Source: Alteromonas abrolhosensis
GTDB lineage: Bacteria; Pseudomonadota; Gammaproteobacteria; Enterobacterales; Alteromonadaceae
Direction of reading: 5' to 3'
Assembly: GCF_001953635.1 (NCBI RefSeq)
Contig: NZ_MEJH01000003.1
Coordinates: 797,697-861,696, forward strand
Length of the DNA stretch: 64,000 nt
Shown here in pieces: positions 9,031-19,606 of this stretch. Within the stretch, counting starts at the first letter, position 1; every line of letters begins with the position of its first letter. A program made the position numbers and the translations under genes. The notes below the pieces were generated by a model. The model saw nothing but the letters and a program-made list of their open reading frames with translations, was not told the DNA's origin and ran no database searches.

Positions 9031-10014
9031 TTACGCCTTGTTTGCAACGTCATCGAAACTAGTAGAAAGAATACTTAGTACCAGTTCGTCAAATGTTAGT
9101 CCTGCAACTTTGGCTGCCTTCGGCACCAAACTTTTTTCTGTCATACCAGGCACTGTGTTCGCCTCTAGCAAATAAAATTGCCTTTGGTTGTCCTGCATAA
9201 CGTCAATTCTACCCCAGCCGCTGCCAGAAATAGCGTCAAAAGCACGAGATGCTAGTTTTGCTAGCTGTGCTTCTTGCTCTTCAGACAAGCCGCTTGGGCA
9301 ATAGTATTCTGTTGTATTATCCTGATATTTCGCAGCATAATCATAGAATGTATGTGGAGTAGACATGCGAATAGACGGCAACGCCTGTCCCTGCAATACA
9401 GAAACAGTGAACTCGGGGCCATCTATGTACTGCTCTAACAGGACTTGATTATCGTATTTAAAGGCGTCCTGAATGGCAGTTTCGAGCTGTTTAGCGCTTG
9501 TCACTCTTGCCATGCCAATACTCGACCCTTCTCTGGCCGGTTTTACCATGACTTCATTCCCCAATTTATCCATTATAGCGCTGCACTTACCAGCTTCAAA
9601 GTGCCTTTTATCAGCAATTTCATATTTTGCAGTGGGTAAGCCTAAACTTTGCCACACTTGCTTAGTATGAATTTTGTCCATTGCCAGTGCAGAACCTAAA
9701 ACTCGACTTCCGGTATAGGGGATTTTCAGTAGCTGAAGAGCTCCTTGCATAGAGCCATCTTCACCACCACGACCGTGTAGCATAATTAGTGCTCTATCAA
9801 CGTTTAGGTCGAGAAGATCGGTAAGCGGTCGCTCTGCTGGATCAAACGCAAACGCATCCACGCCTTGTCTCAAAAGCGCGTTTAACACCGCATTGCCCGA
9901 ATTAAGCGATACTTCGCGCTCAGCAGAATCGCCGCCAAGCAGTACAGCAACTTTTCCATACTCGTCAGGAGAGTGTGTTTTTTGAGAATGCATACCTACT
10001 GAAGGTTTAGACAT
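9031..10014 (-). CDS. ddl: D-alanine--D-alanine ligase
   Basis: 327 residues from ATG at 10014, which has a GGGGAA ribosome binding site immediately upstream; an ATG at 10035 would overlap murC. The N-terminus VAVLLGGDSAEREVSL and the segment LHGRGGEDGSMQG are classic Ddl. ATP-grasp residues appear in VKPAREGSSIGM and LLEANTVPGMTEKSLVPKAA. The enzyme joins two D-alanines for the peptidoglycan stem peptide, used by MurF. Its place between murC and ftsQ corresponds to ddlB of E. coli. Confidence 0.96.
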   Translation of the reverse strand: MSKPSVGMHSQKTHSPDEYGKVAVLLGGDSAEREVSLNSGNAVLNALLRQGVDAFAFDPAERPLTDLLDLNVDRALIMLHGRGGEDGSMQGALQLLKIPYTGSRVLGSALAMDKIHTKQVWQSLGLPTAKYEIADKRHFEAGKCSAIMDKLGNEVMVKPAREGSSIGMARVTSAKQLETAIQDAFKYDNQVLLEQYIDGPEFTVSVLQGQALPSIRMSTPHTFYDYAAKYQDNTTEYYCPSGLSEEQEAQLAKLASRAFDAISGSGWGRIDVMQDNQRQFYLLEANTVPGMTEKSLVPKAAKVAGLTFDELVLSILSTSFDDVANKA

Positions 10015-10015
10015 C

Positions 10016-11461
10016 TTATTCCCCTTCCTTTGCAAGCGATGTTGCTTCTAATTCATGACGGGCAAGAAGCTTAGCAATTTGTCCGATATTTCCCGCGCCT
10101 TGTGTCATGACAATGTCGCCATCTTGCATGATATTCGCCAAAATAGCTGGTAAGGCGTCTTTGTCACCTACGTATACAGGCTCGATTTGACCACGCTGAC
10201 GAATGGAACGGCACAACGCTTTACTGTCAGCGCCTTCAATAGGTTGTTCACTGGCTGCGTAAACATCCAGAAGCAACAAGGCATCAACACTCGACAGTAC
10301 TTCAACAAAGTCTTCGTAAAGGTCGCGGGTTCGCGTAAAGCGATGTGGTTGATAAACCATAACCAAGCGCTTGTCAGGCCAGTTTGCACGAGCCGCAGCG
10401 ATGGTCGCTCTTACTTCCGTTGGGTGGTGACCATAGTCATCCACCAAACACACCTCGCCTTTACTGGTATTAAACGTACCTAACTGCTCGAAACGACGAC
10501 CTATTCCACCAAAGCTGGCTAATGCGCGGATGATAGCGTCGTCATCTACACCTTCGTCGGTTGCGACAGCGATAGCAGCAAGGGCATTTAGCACATTGTG
10601 GTTACCGGTGAGGTTCAACGTTATATCTAACGGTTCGCGTTCTGGGCGAATGACCGTAAAATTCGCTTTACCGAATGACAGAGAAACATTTTCTGCGCGA
10701 TAGTCATTATGTGATTCAAAACCATAGGTAAGAATGCTTCGACCTATACGAGGGCGAATTTCTTGGATATTTGCATCGTCACCGCATACGATGGCTTGAC
10801 CATAAAACGGTAGGTTCGACAAGAAATCAACAAAGGTATCTTTCACCTTTGAGAAGTCGCCACCATAAGTATCCATATGGTCGGCTTCAATATTGGTCAC
10901 CACAGAAACCATCGGCTGCAAATGAAGGAACGACGCATCGCTCTCGTCAGCCTCTGCGATTAGATAACGGCTTTTACCCAAACGCGCATTCGTACCAGCA
11001 CTGTTAAGCAAACCGCCGATAACAAACGTAGGGTCATACTCCGCTTCTGCGAAAATCGTTGAAATTAAACTGGTTGTGGTAGTTTTGCCGTGCGTACCCG
11101 CCACCGCAATACCGTGGCGGAATCGCATCAATTCTGCCAGCATTTCTGCACGGCGAATAATTGGAATGCGCTTTTCACGAGCAACGATAATCTCTGGATT
11201 TTGCTCATTGATAGCGCTAGACACCACAATAACGTCCATGCCTTCAACATTTTCCGCACGGTGGCCTATTTTCACATCAGCACCTAATTCGCTTAAGCGC
11301 TGTGTCATTGGCCCTTCTTGAATGTCAGAGCCAGCAATAGCATAACCTTCGTTCAGTAATACTTCGGCAATACCACCCATACCGGCACCGCCGATACCAA
11401 TAAAGAATATATTTTTCACCCTGCGCATTTGCGGGCTTTCAAATGGGGTTTTAAAAACCAT
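10016..11461 (-). CDS. murC: UDP-N-acetylmuramate--L-alanine ligase MurC
   Basis: 481 residues. It has the Rossmann-like N-domain [18 protein letters not shown], the ATP-binding loop [11 protein letters not shown], the central [12 protein letters not shown] segment and the C-terminal [11 protein letters not shown] motif. The enzyme adds L-Ala to UDP-MurNAc in the cytoplasm, the first of the four Mur ligase steps encoded in this cluster. The first codon overlaps the murG stop by one base (TAATG). A second possible start 11 codons later (MRRVKNIFF) cannot be excluded. Confidence 0.97.
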   Translation of the reverse strand: MVFKTPFESPQMRRVKNIFFIGIGGAGMGGIAEVLLNEGYAIAGSDIQEGPMTQRLSELGADVKIGHRAENVEGMDVIVVSSAINEQNPEIIVAREKRIPIIRRAEMLAELMRFRHGIAVAGTHGKTTTTSLISTIFAEAEYDPTFVIGGLLNSAGTNARLGKSRYLIAEADESDASFLHLQPMVSVVTNIEADHMDTYGGDFSKVKDTFVDFLSNLPFYGQAIVCGDDANIQEIRPRIGRSILTYGFESHNDYRAENVSLSFGKANFTVIRPEREPLDITLNLTGNHNVLNALAAIAVATDEGVDDDAIIRALASFGGIGRRFEQLGTFNTSKGEVCLVDDYGHHPTEVRATIAAARANWPDKRLVMVYQPHRFTRTRDLYEDFVEVLSSVDALLLLDVYAASEQPIEGADSKALCRSIRQRGQIEPVYVGDKDALPAILANIMQDGDIVMTQGAGNIGQIAKLLARHELEATSLAKEGE

Positions 11462-12603
11462 TAGTCCCCTACTCCTACCACGCTTTTAACGTGGCTTACT
11501 ACATTTTCCGTGGCATGAGTGCTTGCACATGTTTTCGCAACAGCCCCCATCTTTAAGCAGCCTTCAGGGTGTTGTAACCACTGACGCACCGCCTGCCCTA
11601 AATTTTCTTTCAATACAGATTGAGCAATCATCAGTGCCGCATTTTGCTTTACTAACGACTGCGCATTTTTTGTTTGGTGATCGTCAACCGCAAAAGGTAG
11701 CGGTACGAAAATCGCCGCGCGTCCGGCAGCTGCAACTTCACTTACCGTAAGCGCACCGGCTCTACAGACAACAAAGTCTGCCCATTCATAAGCTGCGGCC
11801 ATGTCATCAATAAAATCACTGACATCGATTTTCGACATATCTGCGCCCACCGACGTGTAGGCTTTAATGACACCTTCACTGTTGCCTTTTCCACATTGGT
11901 GTTTGATTGATAAACCTTCTAGCACCCCGCAAGTCTCCGGCACGGTTTCATTGAGAATTTGTGCGCCTAAACTGCCGCCTACAACAAGCATATTTAAACC
12001 TTGCTTGTGCTCACTAGTGTTTTCAAAACGGCTTTCAAGCGTGTTTGCACGAACGTCTGCGTCAATGTTTACAGGCTTGGGCTTCACCTGCCAAATTTCG
12101 TCTCGAACAGGATTGCCCACAGTATGCACCTTAGTAGCGCCACCTGAAAATTGTTCTTTCGCATCCTCAAAGCCCAGAAGCACCCGATTTGCGATTTTAC
12201 TAAGAAGCTTATTGGTCATGCCTGCCGCGGCATTTTGCTCATGCACAATAACGGGAATGCCTAAACTTTTTGCGGCTACCCCACCCGGGCCGCTTGCGTA
12301 ACCGCCAAATCCGACCACGATATCAGGTTGAAGACGCTTTATAATTCGTCTTGCTGAAAATAAGCTTTTAACTAAAGCAATGGCGCCTTCAAAGCGTGCC
12401 GCGATGCCTTTACCACGAAGCCCTTTTACCGGAATAAAATGAATGGGAATATCGTGCTTAGGCACAACTTGCGCTTCCATTCGCTCGGCGGTGCCTAGCC
12501 AATGAATATCCCAGCCTTCATTTCGAAGCGCGTTTGCCACTGCAAGACCAGGGAAAACATGCCCGCCTGTACCACCAGCCATAATCAAGCAACGCTTAGC
12601 CAT
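11461..12603 (-). CDS. murG: Undecaprenyldiphospho-muramoylpentapeptide beta-N-acetylglucosaminyltransferase MurG
   Basis: 380 residues, slightly longer than the roughly 355 of E. coli. It shows the glycine-rich [16 protein letters not shown] loop, [15 protein letters not shown], the [15 protein letters not shown] segment, [11 protein letters not shown] and the donor-binding [20 protein letters not shown]. MurG transfers GlcNAc from UDP-GlcNAc to lipid I to make lipid II on the cytoplasmic face of the inner membrane. About 20 extra residues occur in the linker around positions 175-200. The start overlaps the ftsW stop by 8 bases and the stop overlaps the murC start. Confidence 0.97.
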   Translation of the reverse strand: MAKRCLIMAGGTGGHVFPGLAVANALRNEGWDIHWLGTAERMEAQVVPKHDIPIHFIPVKGLRGKGIAARFEGAIALVKSLFSARRIIKRLQPDIVVGFGGYASGPGGVAAKSLGIPVIVHEQNAAAGMTNKLLSKIANRVLLGFEDAKEQFSGGATKVHTVGNPVRDEIWQVKPKPVNIDADVRANTLESRFENTSEHKQGLNMLVVGGSLGAQILNETVPETCGVLEGLSIKHQCGKGNSEGVIKAYTSVGADMSKIDVSDFIDDMAAAYEWADFVVCRAGALTVSEVAAAGRAAIFVPLPFAVDDHQTKNAQSLVKQNAALMIAQSVLKENLGQAVRQWLQHPEGCLKMGAVAKTCASTHATENVVSHVKSVVGVGD

Positions 12604-14020
12604 TGTCAGCCTCCTGCGCTACGCGCGCGAGTATAGCTTTAATGCCAGCTTTTCCTTCATCTTCTGCGCTTGATGTTTTGACGCTAGGTTTAGCTTCAAC
12701 CGTCGCCGTAGAAAAATCAGCTTCATCGGCCTTGCTCTCTACGCTCGCATCACCTTCAGTATGTGACGCTTTAGATTTGGACGCGCTTGTTGGTATCGGC
12801 TTTTTACGGCGGGCTTTACTCTTACCGGATTTGCTGTCGCCTCGGCCAATCGCCTGTACGCCATCAACACGTAATTCAAAATCGATACGAAGTAATATGG
12901 CTACCGCTACTGACATAATTATAAGTGACGAGCCGCCGTAACTAACCAGCGGCAGTGTTAACCCTTTGGTGGGCAGAATACCTGCGCTTGCGCCAATATT
13001 TACCGCCGTTTGGAAACTAAACCAGATGCCAATGCTGTAAGCCAGATAACCATCAAACGCTCGTCCTTTTTCAAGTGCCTTGTTTCCAATGCTTAGCGCA
13101 CGTAATACCATCCATAAAATAAGACCAAGCACGGCAAGTACACCAACAAAGCCGAGCTCTTCTGCCAGAATAGCCATAACAAAGTCGGTGTGTGCTTCAG
13201 GTAAGAACTCCAACTTTTGTAAGCTATTGCCTAGGCCTTGCCCGAACCAGTTACCACGACCATACGCCATTAAAGACTGAGTAAGCTGATAACCTGCACC
13301 AAATGGATCTGCCCATGGGTCTAAGAAGGAAGTCACTCGTTTAAGACGATATTCTTCAAACACGATTAGCGCCACTACCGCCAATATGCCTACAAACACC
13401 AGTGCGAAGAACTGCCACAGTCGTGCACCGGCTAAAAACAATAAGCCAATCGTGGTGGCAAACATCACAACGACGGTACCTAAATCTGGCTGTAGCAGTA
13501 GCAACATCGCTAGCACAAAGAACACCACAAGGGGCTTAATAAAGCCTTTTAGGTTCTCGGTAACTTCTTCGTAGCGGCGAACCAGATAACCAGCCAAATA
13601 CGCAAAGAAAAAGAGCTTCGCCGGCTCGGCAGCTTGAATGGTTATAGGGCCAATCGCCAACCAACGGGTGCTCCCGTTTACGGTTCTTCCCACTACCAGT
13701 ACTGCTAGCAATAGCGCTATAGCCGCAAGCAGAAGGTAGGGATTTGTCATGCGCCAAAACTGCATGGGTAAATTCAGTACCACCATAGCGGCGACGATCG
13801 CCCCAACAATATAAATACCGTGGCGAATAGCAAAATAGAACGGATTGTCGTGCAGCCTATCGGCCACCGGCATCGACGCGGAAGTTACAATTACAACCCC
13901 AATGCTCATCAGCGCGAGCGCAATTAATATCAGCGTTACGTCATAAGGGTGCGTTGCAGAAGGCTGCCCATCGTGTTTCGCAGCAAATAGTGCGCTAAGT
14001 TTGGTAGAGGCAGCCATCAT
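12596..14020 (-). CDS. ftsW: Lipid II polymerase FtsW (SEDS family), with long C-terminal tail
   Basis: 474 residues, longer than the roughly 414 of E. coli. The SEDS core has about ten transmembrane segments and the motifs [20 protein letters not shown] and [16 protein letters not shown]. After the last membrane helix (about residue 385) there is an extra tail of about 85 residues, first Lys/Arg/Ser-rich ([15 protein letters not shown]) then Asp/Glu/Ser/Ala-rich, probably disordered and cytoplasmic. FtsW polymerises septal glycan strands together with FtsI. It overlaps murD by 4 bases and murG by 8. Confidence 0.96.
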   Translation of the reverse strand: MMAASTKLSALFAAKHDGQPSATHPYDVTLILIALALMSIGVVIVTSASMPVADRLHDNPFYFAIRHGIYIVGAIVAAMVVLNLPMQFWRMTNPYLLLAAIALLLAVLVVGRTVNGSTRWLAIGPITIQAAEPAKLFFFAYLAGYLVRRYEEVTENLKGFIKPLVVFFVLAMLLLLQPDLGTVVVMFATTIGLLFLAGARLWQFFALVFVGILAVVALIVFEEYRLKRVTSFLDPWADPFGAGYQLTQSLMAYGRGNWFGQGLGNSLQKLEFLPEAHTDFVMAILAEELGFVGVLAVLGLILWMVLRALSIGNKALEKGRAFDGYLAYSIGIWFSFQTAVNIGASAGILPTKGLTLPLVSYGGSSLIIMSVAVAILLRIDFELRVDGVQAIGRGDSKSGKSKARRKKPIPTSASKSKASHTEGDASVESKADEADFSTATVEAKPSVKTSSAEDEGKAGIKAILARVAQEADNG

Positions 14021-15537
14021 GATGCGGCCTCCACAGCGTCGTTGTTCTCACTGTGTATATTGTGGAGATCGTGCACGTCTTGTTTAAACACGTCACCGCG
14101 ATGCATGTAGTTCTTAAACATATCTAAACTCGCACACGCAGGCGAAAGCAGCACTACATCACCAGGTGCAGCAAGTCTTGTTGCTGCTTTTACGGCGTCT
14201 TTCATCGTTGCCACACGGGTAGTATGCGCAAAACTCTTTTCAAACAAATGGGCATCTTTGCCTAAGGCAAACACATGAGAAACGTGCTGATTTAGATACG
14301 ATGTAAGATTCCCCATATCAGCCCCTTTAGCGTCACCACCTGCAATAAGGATAAGTTTCCCCTTTATAGTAGGGCCTATTCCTTCAAGGGCCGCGACAGT
14401 GGCGCCAATATTGGTTGCTTTGGAATCGTCGATATAGCGGATGTCGTTTACGCGGGCTATTTCCACACAGCGATGTGGTGCAGCTTTGAAACTGTGTAGA
14501 TGTTTAACCGCGAGCTCTGGCGAAACACCTAGCTGAAGGCAGATGCCCAATGCAGCCATGATGTTTAGTACGTTATGCATGCCCGCTAAATGGATATCGC
14601 TAAGGGCAATAAGCTTTTCGCCATTGAACGTGATGTATAGACTTTGTTCATCGTCACGAGCACTATCGTCACCGTCAAAAGACGCAATCGCAAACCCTGT
14701 GGTCGACTCTCCCAGTCCATATTCAACGATATTTCTTGACGCTAGCGACTCTTCATTAGACGCGGCACTAGATACGGCATTAGATACGGCGTTTAATGCG
14801 GCATTACCCTTAGCATCAGTAATAAGCTGCTCGTAAGGTGCTACAAACTCACCGTCTCGCCACACAACTGCAGATTTCGCATTATCAAAAATGCGATGCT
14901 TGGCATCGATATAGGCTTCAAGGGTACCGTGACGGTCTAGGTGGTCATCGGAAATATTAAGCACAGTAGCAGCTTCAAGCACCAGGCTAGACGTAGTTTC
15001 AAGTTGAAAACTTGATAGCTCTATCACCACTACATCTGCATCACTTTGAAGCGCTTCAAGCACAGGGCGACCTACGTTACCCGCTTCAATGCTTTTTACG
15101 CCGCAGCTTTTGAGCAGATGGTTCACTAATAAAGTAACCGTGGTTTTACCGTTAGAGCCGGTTATACCTACTACGCGCTTAGCTGGCGTAGCACTATTCG
15201 TGGAGGCATTTAAACGGGCGAATAATTCCACGTCGCCGATCACCTCAACACCACACTTTTGCGCTAAAACCACTTGTTCAATATTCAAAGCAAGACCCGG
15301 ACTTAACACCAAAGTGTCTACACCATTAAAGTAATCTTCGCTTAGTGCATTGCAAGTGACCTTCTCTGCCATAAACGCTTGCATGTCAGTATCAAGACCA
15401 GCAGGTGCAGTAAAATTAGCACGGGTATCAAACGCTTTAACTGTTGCCTGTTTATGCAACAAAAAGCGCACGCAAGCCTGACCTGTAACACCCAGGCCAC
15501 CGACTACATAACTATGCTCACGTACGTTATACGACAT
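14017..15537 (-). CDS. murD: UDP-N-acetylmuramoyl-L-alanine--D-glutamate ligase MurD
   Basis: 506 residues against about 438 in E. coli. Core motifs are [16 protein letters not shown] at the N-terminus, the ATP loop [24 protein letters not shown], the [13 protein letters not shown] segment and [15 protein letters not shown] near the end. The enzyme adds D-Glu to UDP-MurNAc-L-Ala. The extra length includes an Asn/Ala/Ser-rich insertion at about residues 240-265, encoded partly by four 12-bp tandem repeats (14759-14806). It follows mraY after 21 bases and overlaps ftsW by 4. Confidence 0.96.
   Translation of the reverse strand: MSYNVREHSYVVGGLGVTGQACVRFLLHKQATVKAFDTRANFTAPAGLDTDMQAFMAEKVTCNALSEDYFNGVDTLVLSPGLALNIEQVVLAQKCGVEVIGDVELFARLNASTNSATPAKRVVGITGSNGKTTVTLLVNHLLKSCGVKSIEAGNVGRPVLEALQSDADVVVIELSSFQLETTSSLVLEAATVLNISDDHLDRHGTLEAYIDAKHRIFDNAKSAVVWRDGEFVAPYEQLITDAKGNAALNAVSNAVSSAASNEESLASRNIVEYGLGESTTGFAIASFDGDDSARDDEQSLYITFNGEKLIALSDIHLAGMHNVLNIMAALGICLQLGVSPELAVKHLHSFKAAPHRCVEIARVNDIRYIDDSKATNIGATVAALEGIGPTIKGKLILIAGGDAKGADMGNLTSYLNQHVSHVFALGKDAHLFEKSFAHTTRVATMKDAVKAATRLAAPGDVVLLSPACASLDMFKNYMHRGDVFKQDVHDLHNIHSENNDAVEAAS
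14759..14806. repeat. Four 12-bp tandem repeats inside murD
   Basis: Plus-strand units GACGCGGCACTA, GATACGGCATTA, GATACGGCGTTT and AATGCGGCATTA follow each other without gaps. On the coding strand they give [16 protein letters not shown], so gain or loss of units keeps the murD frame. The stretch falls in a loop insertion not present in standard-length MurD. Confidence 0.85.
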
Positions 15538-15558
15538 TAATGTTTATCTCTTTCCCGC

Positions 15559-16641
15559 TTATCTAAGTTTGAGGGTAGCAAGACCTACCAAGACCAAAAT
15601 GATTGAAATGATCCAAAAACGCACTATTACGCGCGGCTCTGGCCAGCCCTTCAATTCATAGTGATGGTGAATAGGTGCCATACGGAAAATACGCTGGCCA
15701 CGCAGTTTGTAAGAACCTACCTGAAGAATGACTGAGACGGTTTCCATTACAAACACGCCACCCATGATGATTAACACCAATTCTTGGCGCACCAATACAG
15801 CAAGCACGCCTAGTGTGCCGCCTAACGCAAGTGAGCCAACGTCGCCCATAAATACTTGTGCCGGATATGTGTTAAACCATAAAAAGCCTAAGCCTGCACC
15901 GACCATGGCAGTGCACACAATTACCAGCTCGCTGGTAAGCGGAATATGAGGAATATTCAGGTATTCGGCAAAGTTAGCATTACCTGTCACATAGGCAAAA
16001 ATGGCGAATGCGCCCGCCACCAAAATAGTAGGCACAATAGCAAGACCGTCTAATCCATCGGTAAGGTTTACCGCGTTACTTGTACCAACAATGGCGAAGT
16101 AAGTAATGATAATGAAGAATGCACCTAACTGCGGAAACACTTCTTTGAAGAAGGGCACCAACAGCGAAGTTTCAGCGCTCATAGTGGCACTGCTGTATAG
16201 ATAAAATGCGACGCCTAACGCGACCACTGATTGCCAGAAATATTTCCAACGGGCGATGAGCCCCTTCGAATCTTTGCGGATCACTTTTCTGTAGTCATCG
16301 ACAAACCCGATAATACCGTAGGCCACAACCACAGTAAGGGTTACCAACACATAACGGTTAGTAAGGTCAGCCCAAAGCAGGCCGCTTACTACAATTGCTG
16401 CGAGTATGAGTAACCCGCCCATAGTGGGTGTGCCTGATTTGGATAAATGGCTTTGCGGGCCATCGTCACGTACGGTTTGACCAATTTGCATACGCTGCAA
16501 GTAACGAATCATCTTAGGGCCAATAAGAATGGCAATAAGCAATGCGGTCAGCGTGCTTAAAATTGCACGAAGGGTAAGGTATGAAAATACATTAAACCCT
16601 GAATCGAATTGTGTCAGCCAGTCGGCTAGCCAAATTAACAT
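15559..16641 (-). CDS. mraY: Phospho-N-acetylmuramoyl-pentapeptide transferase MraY
   Basis: 360 residues, the same size as E. coli MraY, with about ten transmembrane segments. Diagnostic motifs are [28 protein letters not shown], the Asp-rich [27 protein letters not shown] and the [13 protein letters not shown] box. It transfers phospho-MurNAc-pentapeptide to undecaprenyl phosphate, making lipid I at the inner membrane. Its start overlaps the murF stop by 7 bases. Confidence 0.97.
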   Translation of the reverse strand: MLIWLADWLTQFDSGFNVFSYLTLRAILSTLTALLIAILIGPKMIRYLQRMQIGQTVRDDGPQSHLSKSGTPTMGGLLILAAIVVSGLLWADLTNRYVLVTLTVVVAYGIIGFVDDYRKVIRKDSKGLIARWKYFWQSVVALGVAFYLYSSATMSAETSLLVPFFKEVFPQLGAFFIIITYFAIVGTSNAVNLTDGLDGLAIVPTILVAGAFAIFAYVTGNANFAEYLNIPHIPLTSELVIVCTAMVGAGLGFLWFNTYPAQVFMGDVGSLALGGTLGVLAVLVRQELVLIIMGGVFVMETVSVILQVGSYKLRGQRIFRMAPIHHHYELKGWPEPRVIVRFWIISIILVLVGLATLKLR

Positions 16642-18044
16642 GCTATTCGCTCCCGACGGCTATCGTGCTTTCCCAGCGCAGAGGCCTCTACCGCCTCTAC
16701 CACACGCTCCATTCTGGAACTGCGTGAACCTTTTACTAAAATTGAAATATCGCGCTGCTGCACTAACAAATCACTCTCCATTGCGGCCAACAAACTTTCA
16801 ACATCGCTGAAATGGCCACTATTTTCATTAAACACAGCACTGGCTGATTGACTCAAAACACCCATGGTATACAGGTAATTAATTCCTTTTTCTTTAGCGT
16901 ATTCCCCCACCTGCTCGTGGTAATAACGCGCCTTTTCACCCAACTCTTTCATGTCGCCTAGAACAAGAACGCGAATGCCTGAAAAGCTACTTAGCGTATC
17001 AATTGCCGCATTTACAGACGCCACGTTGGCGTTGTAGGTATCGTCTAACAGGCGAACCTGTTCGGTAAGCTGTTTTACATTCAAGCGCCCGCTGACCTGC
17101 TTCATGGCAAGTAAACCGTCGCGTACGTTTTCTAATGTCGCGCCAACTTGCAGCGTTAATGCCGCAGCGACAAGAGCATTCCCCACGTTGTGAACGCCAG
17201 GAATAGTGAGCTGAATAGACATATCACCTTGCGGGCAAACCAAATGAAATGCGGCGCAGCCATCTAATCCAATGATGATATCTTCAGCTTTAAAATCAGC
17301 ATCGTTTTTCTGCTGCGGGGAAAACGTTAGCGTTTTGGTCTGTTTGAGTTTGCCCTGCCAAAATTCAGCAAACTGACTATCAACATTGACTACCGCCACA
17401 CCGTCACTGCCTAAGCCTTTAAAAATTTCGCTTTTGGCGCGCGCCACGCCTAGCAAGCTGCCAAAGCCTTCTAAGTGAGAAGCGGCGGCGTTTACTATAG
17501 TCGCTACGTCCGGCTTTACGAGGTTTGTGGTATAGGCGATTTCACCGATATGATTTGCGCCTAGCTCCATAACCGCGTATTCATGCTGAGGCTCCAGGCG
17601 TAAAAGGGTTAGCGGCACACCAATATCATTATTGAAGTTACCGTTTGTGGCTAATACATTGCCTCTTCGCTCCAAAATAGCGGCACACATTTCCTTCACG
17701 GTGGTTTTACCACTGCTTCCGGTGATGGCAATGGTTTTAGGCGTCACATAAGCTTTCACCGCCGCCCCTAATAGACCAAGTGCTTCTTTGGTATCTTCAA
17801 CCATGATGACAGGTAACGAGGTCGCTACGTCTTCACTGGCAATAACCGCACTTGCTCCCGCTTTCTCTGCCGTTGAAATAAAATCATGGCCATTAAAGTT
17901 CGGACCTTTCAAGGCTAAGTAAACTGCGCCATCTTCAAGGGTGCGGGTATCGGTACTTACCGCTGATACTTCAACGTCAGCAGCATCGTTCAATAATTTT
18001 CCATTAACCTTTTCGGCTATCCATGACAGCGTTGTTGTTATCAT
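16635..18044 (-). CDS. murF: UDP-N-acetylmuramoyl-tripeptide--D-alanyl-D-alanine ligase MurF
   Basis: 469 residues. It has the N-domain [19 protein letters not shown], the ATP loop [14 protein letters not shown], the central [14 protein letters not shown] segment and [16 protein letters not shown]. The enzyme adds D-Ala-D-Ala, made by the Ddl encoded downstream, to the UDP-MurNAc-tripeptide. Its ATG overlaps the murE stop as ATGA, which suggests translational coupling in the murE-murF-mraY series. Confidence 0.96.
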   Translation of the reverse strand: MITTTLSWIAEKVNGKLLNDAADVEVSAVSTDTRTLEDGAVYLALKGPNFNGHDFISTAEKAGASAVIASEDVATSLPVIMVEDTKEALGLLGAAVKAYVTPKTIAITGSSGKTTVKEMCAAILERRGNVLATNGNFNNDIGVPLTLLRLEPQHEYAVMELGANHIGEIAYTTNLVKPDVATIVNAAASHLEGFGSLLGVARAKSEIFKGLGSDGVAVVNVDSQFAEFWQGKLKQTKTLTFSPQQKNDADFKAEDIIIGLDGCAAFHLVCPQGDMSIQLTIPGVHNVGNALVAAALTLQVGATLENVRDGLLAMKQVSGRLNVKQLTEQVRLLDDTYNANVASVNAAIDTLSSFSGIRVLVLGDMKELGEKARYYHEQVGEYAKEKGINYLYTMGVLSQSASAVFNENSGHFSDVESLLAAMESDLLVQQRDISILVKGSRSSRMERVVEAVEASALGKHDSRRERIAC

Positions 18045-19606
18045 TTGCTGTACTCCTGTTGCAGTCGCGCCACAACTGCACGTTCGTTATAGTTAGTCTT
18101 TTTGTCACCGATAATTTGGTAATCTTCATGGCCTTTTCCGGCCACAATGATGATGTCGCTTTCATGCGCATGCTCAAGGCAATGACGAATAGCTTGCTCG
18201 CGATCGGGAATAGACACTGCCAGCTCACAGTTCTTCAAACCCGCAATGATATCCTCGGCGATAGATTCAGGGCTTTCACTGCGACTGTTATCTGTGGTGA
18301 TCACAATAGCGTCAGCACCAACCTCGGCAGCCTGCCCCATTAACGGTCGCTTACCTTTGTCTCTGTCTCCGCCACAGCCAAACACACACCACACTTTGCC
18401 CGTTGTATGGAATTTGGCGCTTAACAGCACTTTCTCCAGAGCGTCTGGCGTATGCGCGTAGTCCACCACTAAGTTAGCCGCACCCGTTACAGGGAAAACT
18501 TCCATTCGCCCGGGTACAGGCGTGATTGCATTTACCGCGTTAACCACGTCTTCAAAACGCTCACCTTGAGCGAGTAACGTACCTATAGCACTAAGTACAT
18601 TGCTGATATTGAACTTCCCGAATAGCGGCAGCGAAATAGCAGCGCTTCCCCACGAGCTCACCAGTTCAAAACTACATCCACCGGCATGATAAGAAGCATT
18701 TGTGGCGAAACAATGGCGACTTTGAGGATTGTTATGCTCTCGCAAGCACTCACTTTCACCGCTTCCATCCAGACCACTTTCGTCTATACCTGTCCAGACG
18801 CGTGTAATCGACTTATCTGCTGCACCATCCCACTTCTTACTTTCATCATCATTAGCGTTTAATACCACAGCCTTTAAACCTGGCTGCTTTAGCAGCAAGC
18901 GCTTGGCTTTACCGTACTCTTCCATGGTGCCGTGATAATCGAGATGATCTCGAGTAAGGTTAGTGAAAACAGCGATATCGGTTTTTACTGTACCAAGCCG
19001 ACCCTGAACCAATGCGTGAGAACTTGCTTCGAAGGCCGTATGGCGCACTTCACTTTGCACAAAGTCTGCCAACAAATATTGCATACGTATAGCATCGGGC
19101 GTCGTGTTTGCCGCCGGCGTGTTCGACCACTGGGTTTCATCGCCTTCAAACACACTGCTCCCTAGAGTTCCGATGCTTGCGCTACGCGTACCTAGCGCAT
19201 CCTTAAGCTGGGTAAGCAATTGAACTGTAGAGGTTTTTCCGTTTGTTCCTGTGACTGCTACCGTCGTCATTTTCTGGGCAGGATAATCATAAAATGCAGC
19301 TGCTAATGCAGAAAGCATTTGTGGCAATTCATACAAGGAGATAATGACACTGTGGTCACGCATTTCCATCTGACCATGGGCACTACTGTCTTCAGTTTGC
19401 GCCAGAATTACACGGGCCCCTAAACTTATTGCCTGGGGTATAAAATCTCGACCATCGCGTTCGTGGCCCTTAATCGCCAAAAAAGCCAAGCGTGTATTCA
19501 CTTCTCGGCTGTCTAGCGTTAAACCTTCAATACGGATATCTGGGGCGTCTACACCAAATTTCGCCAATAAGGCTTTTATACTTTGAATAAAGGCACTAAC
19601 TACCAC
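18041..19606 (-). CDS. murE: UDP-N-acetylmuramoyl-tripeptide synthetase MurE
   Basis: 521 residues, somewhat longer than the 495 of E. coli. It has the ATP loop AVTGTNGKTSTVQLL, the FTNLTRDHLDYHGTMEEY segment and the C-terminal GCGGDRDKGKRPLMGQ. The amino-acid selectivity motif reads DNSR, where meso-diaminopimelate enzymes usually have DNPR; the Arg that binds the diaminopimelate carboxylate is kept, so meso-DAP addition is the expected reaction. The start overlaps the ftsI stop by 11 bases. A run of Gly/Ser/Glu residues around position 225-245 accounts for part of the extra length. Confidence 0.95.
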   Translation of the reverse strand: MVVSAFIQSIKALLAKFGVDAPDIRIEGLTLDSREVNTRLAFLAIKGHERDGRDFIPQAISLGARVILAQTEDSSAHGQMEMRDHSVIISLYELPQMLSALAAAFYDYPAQKMTTVAVTGTNGKTSTVQLLTQLKDALGTRSASIGTLGSSVFEGDETQWSNTPAANTTPDAIRMQYLLADFVQSEVRHTAFEASSHALVQGRLGTVKTDIAVFTNLTRDHLDYHGTMEEYGKAKRLLLKQPGLKAVVLNANDDESKKWDGAADKSITRVWTGIDESGLDGSGESECLREHNNPQSRHCFATNASYHAGGCSFELVSSWGSAAISLPLFGKFNISNVLSAIGTLLAQGERFEDVVNAVNAITPVPGRMEVFPVTGAANLVVDYAHTPDALEKVLLSAKFHTTGKVWCVFGCGGDRDKGKRPLMGQAAEVGADAIVITTDNSRSESPESIAEDIIAGLKNCELAVSIPDREQAIRHCLEHAHESDIIIVAGKGHEDYQIIGDKKTNYNERAVVARLQQEYSK

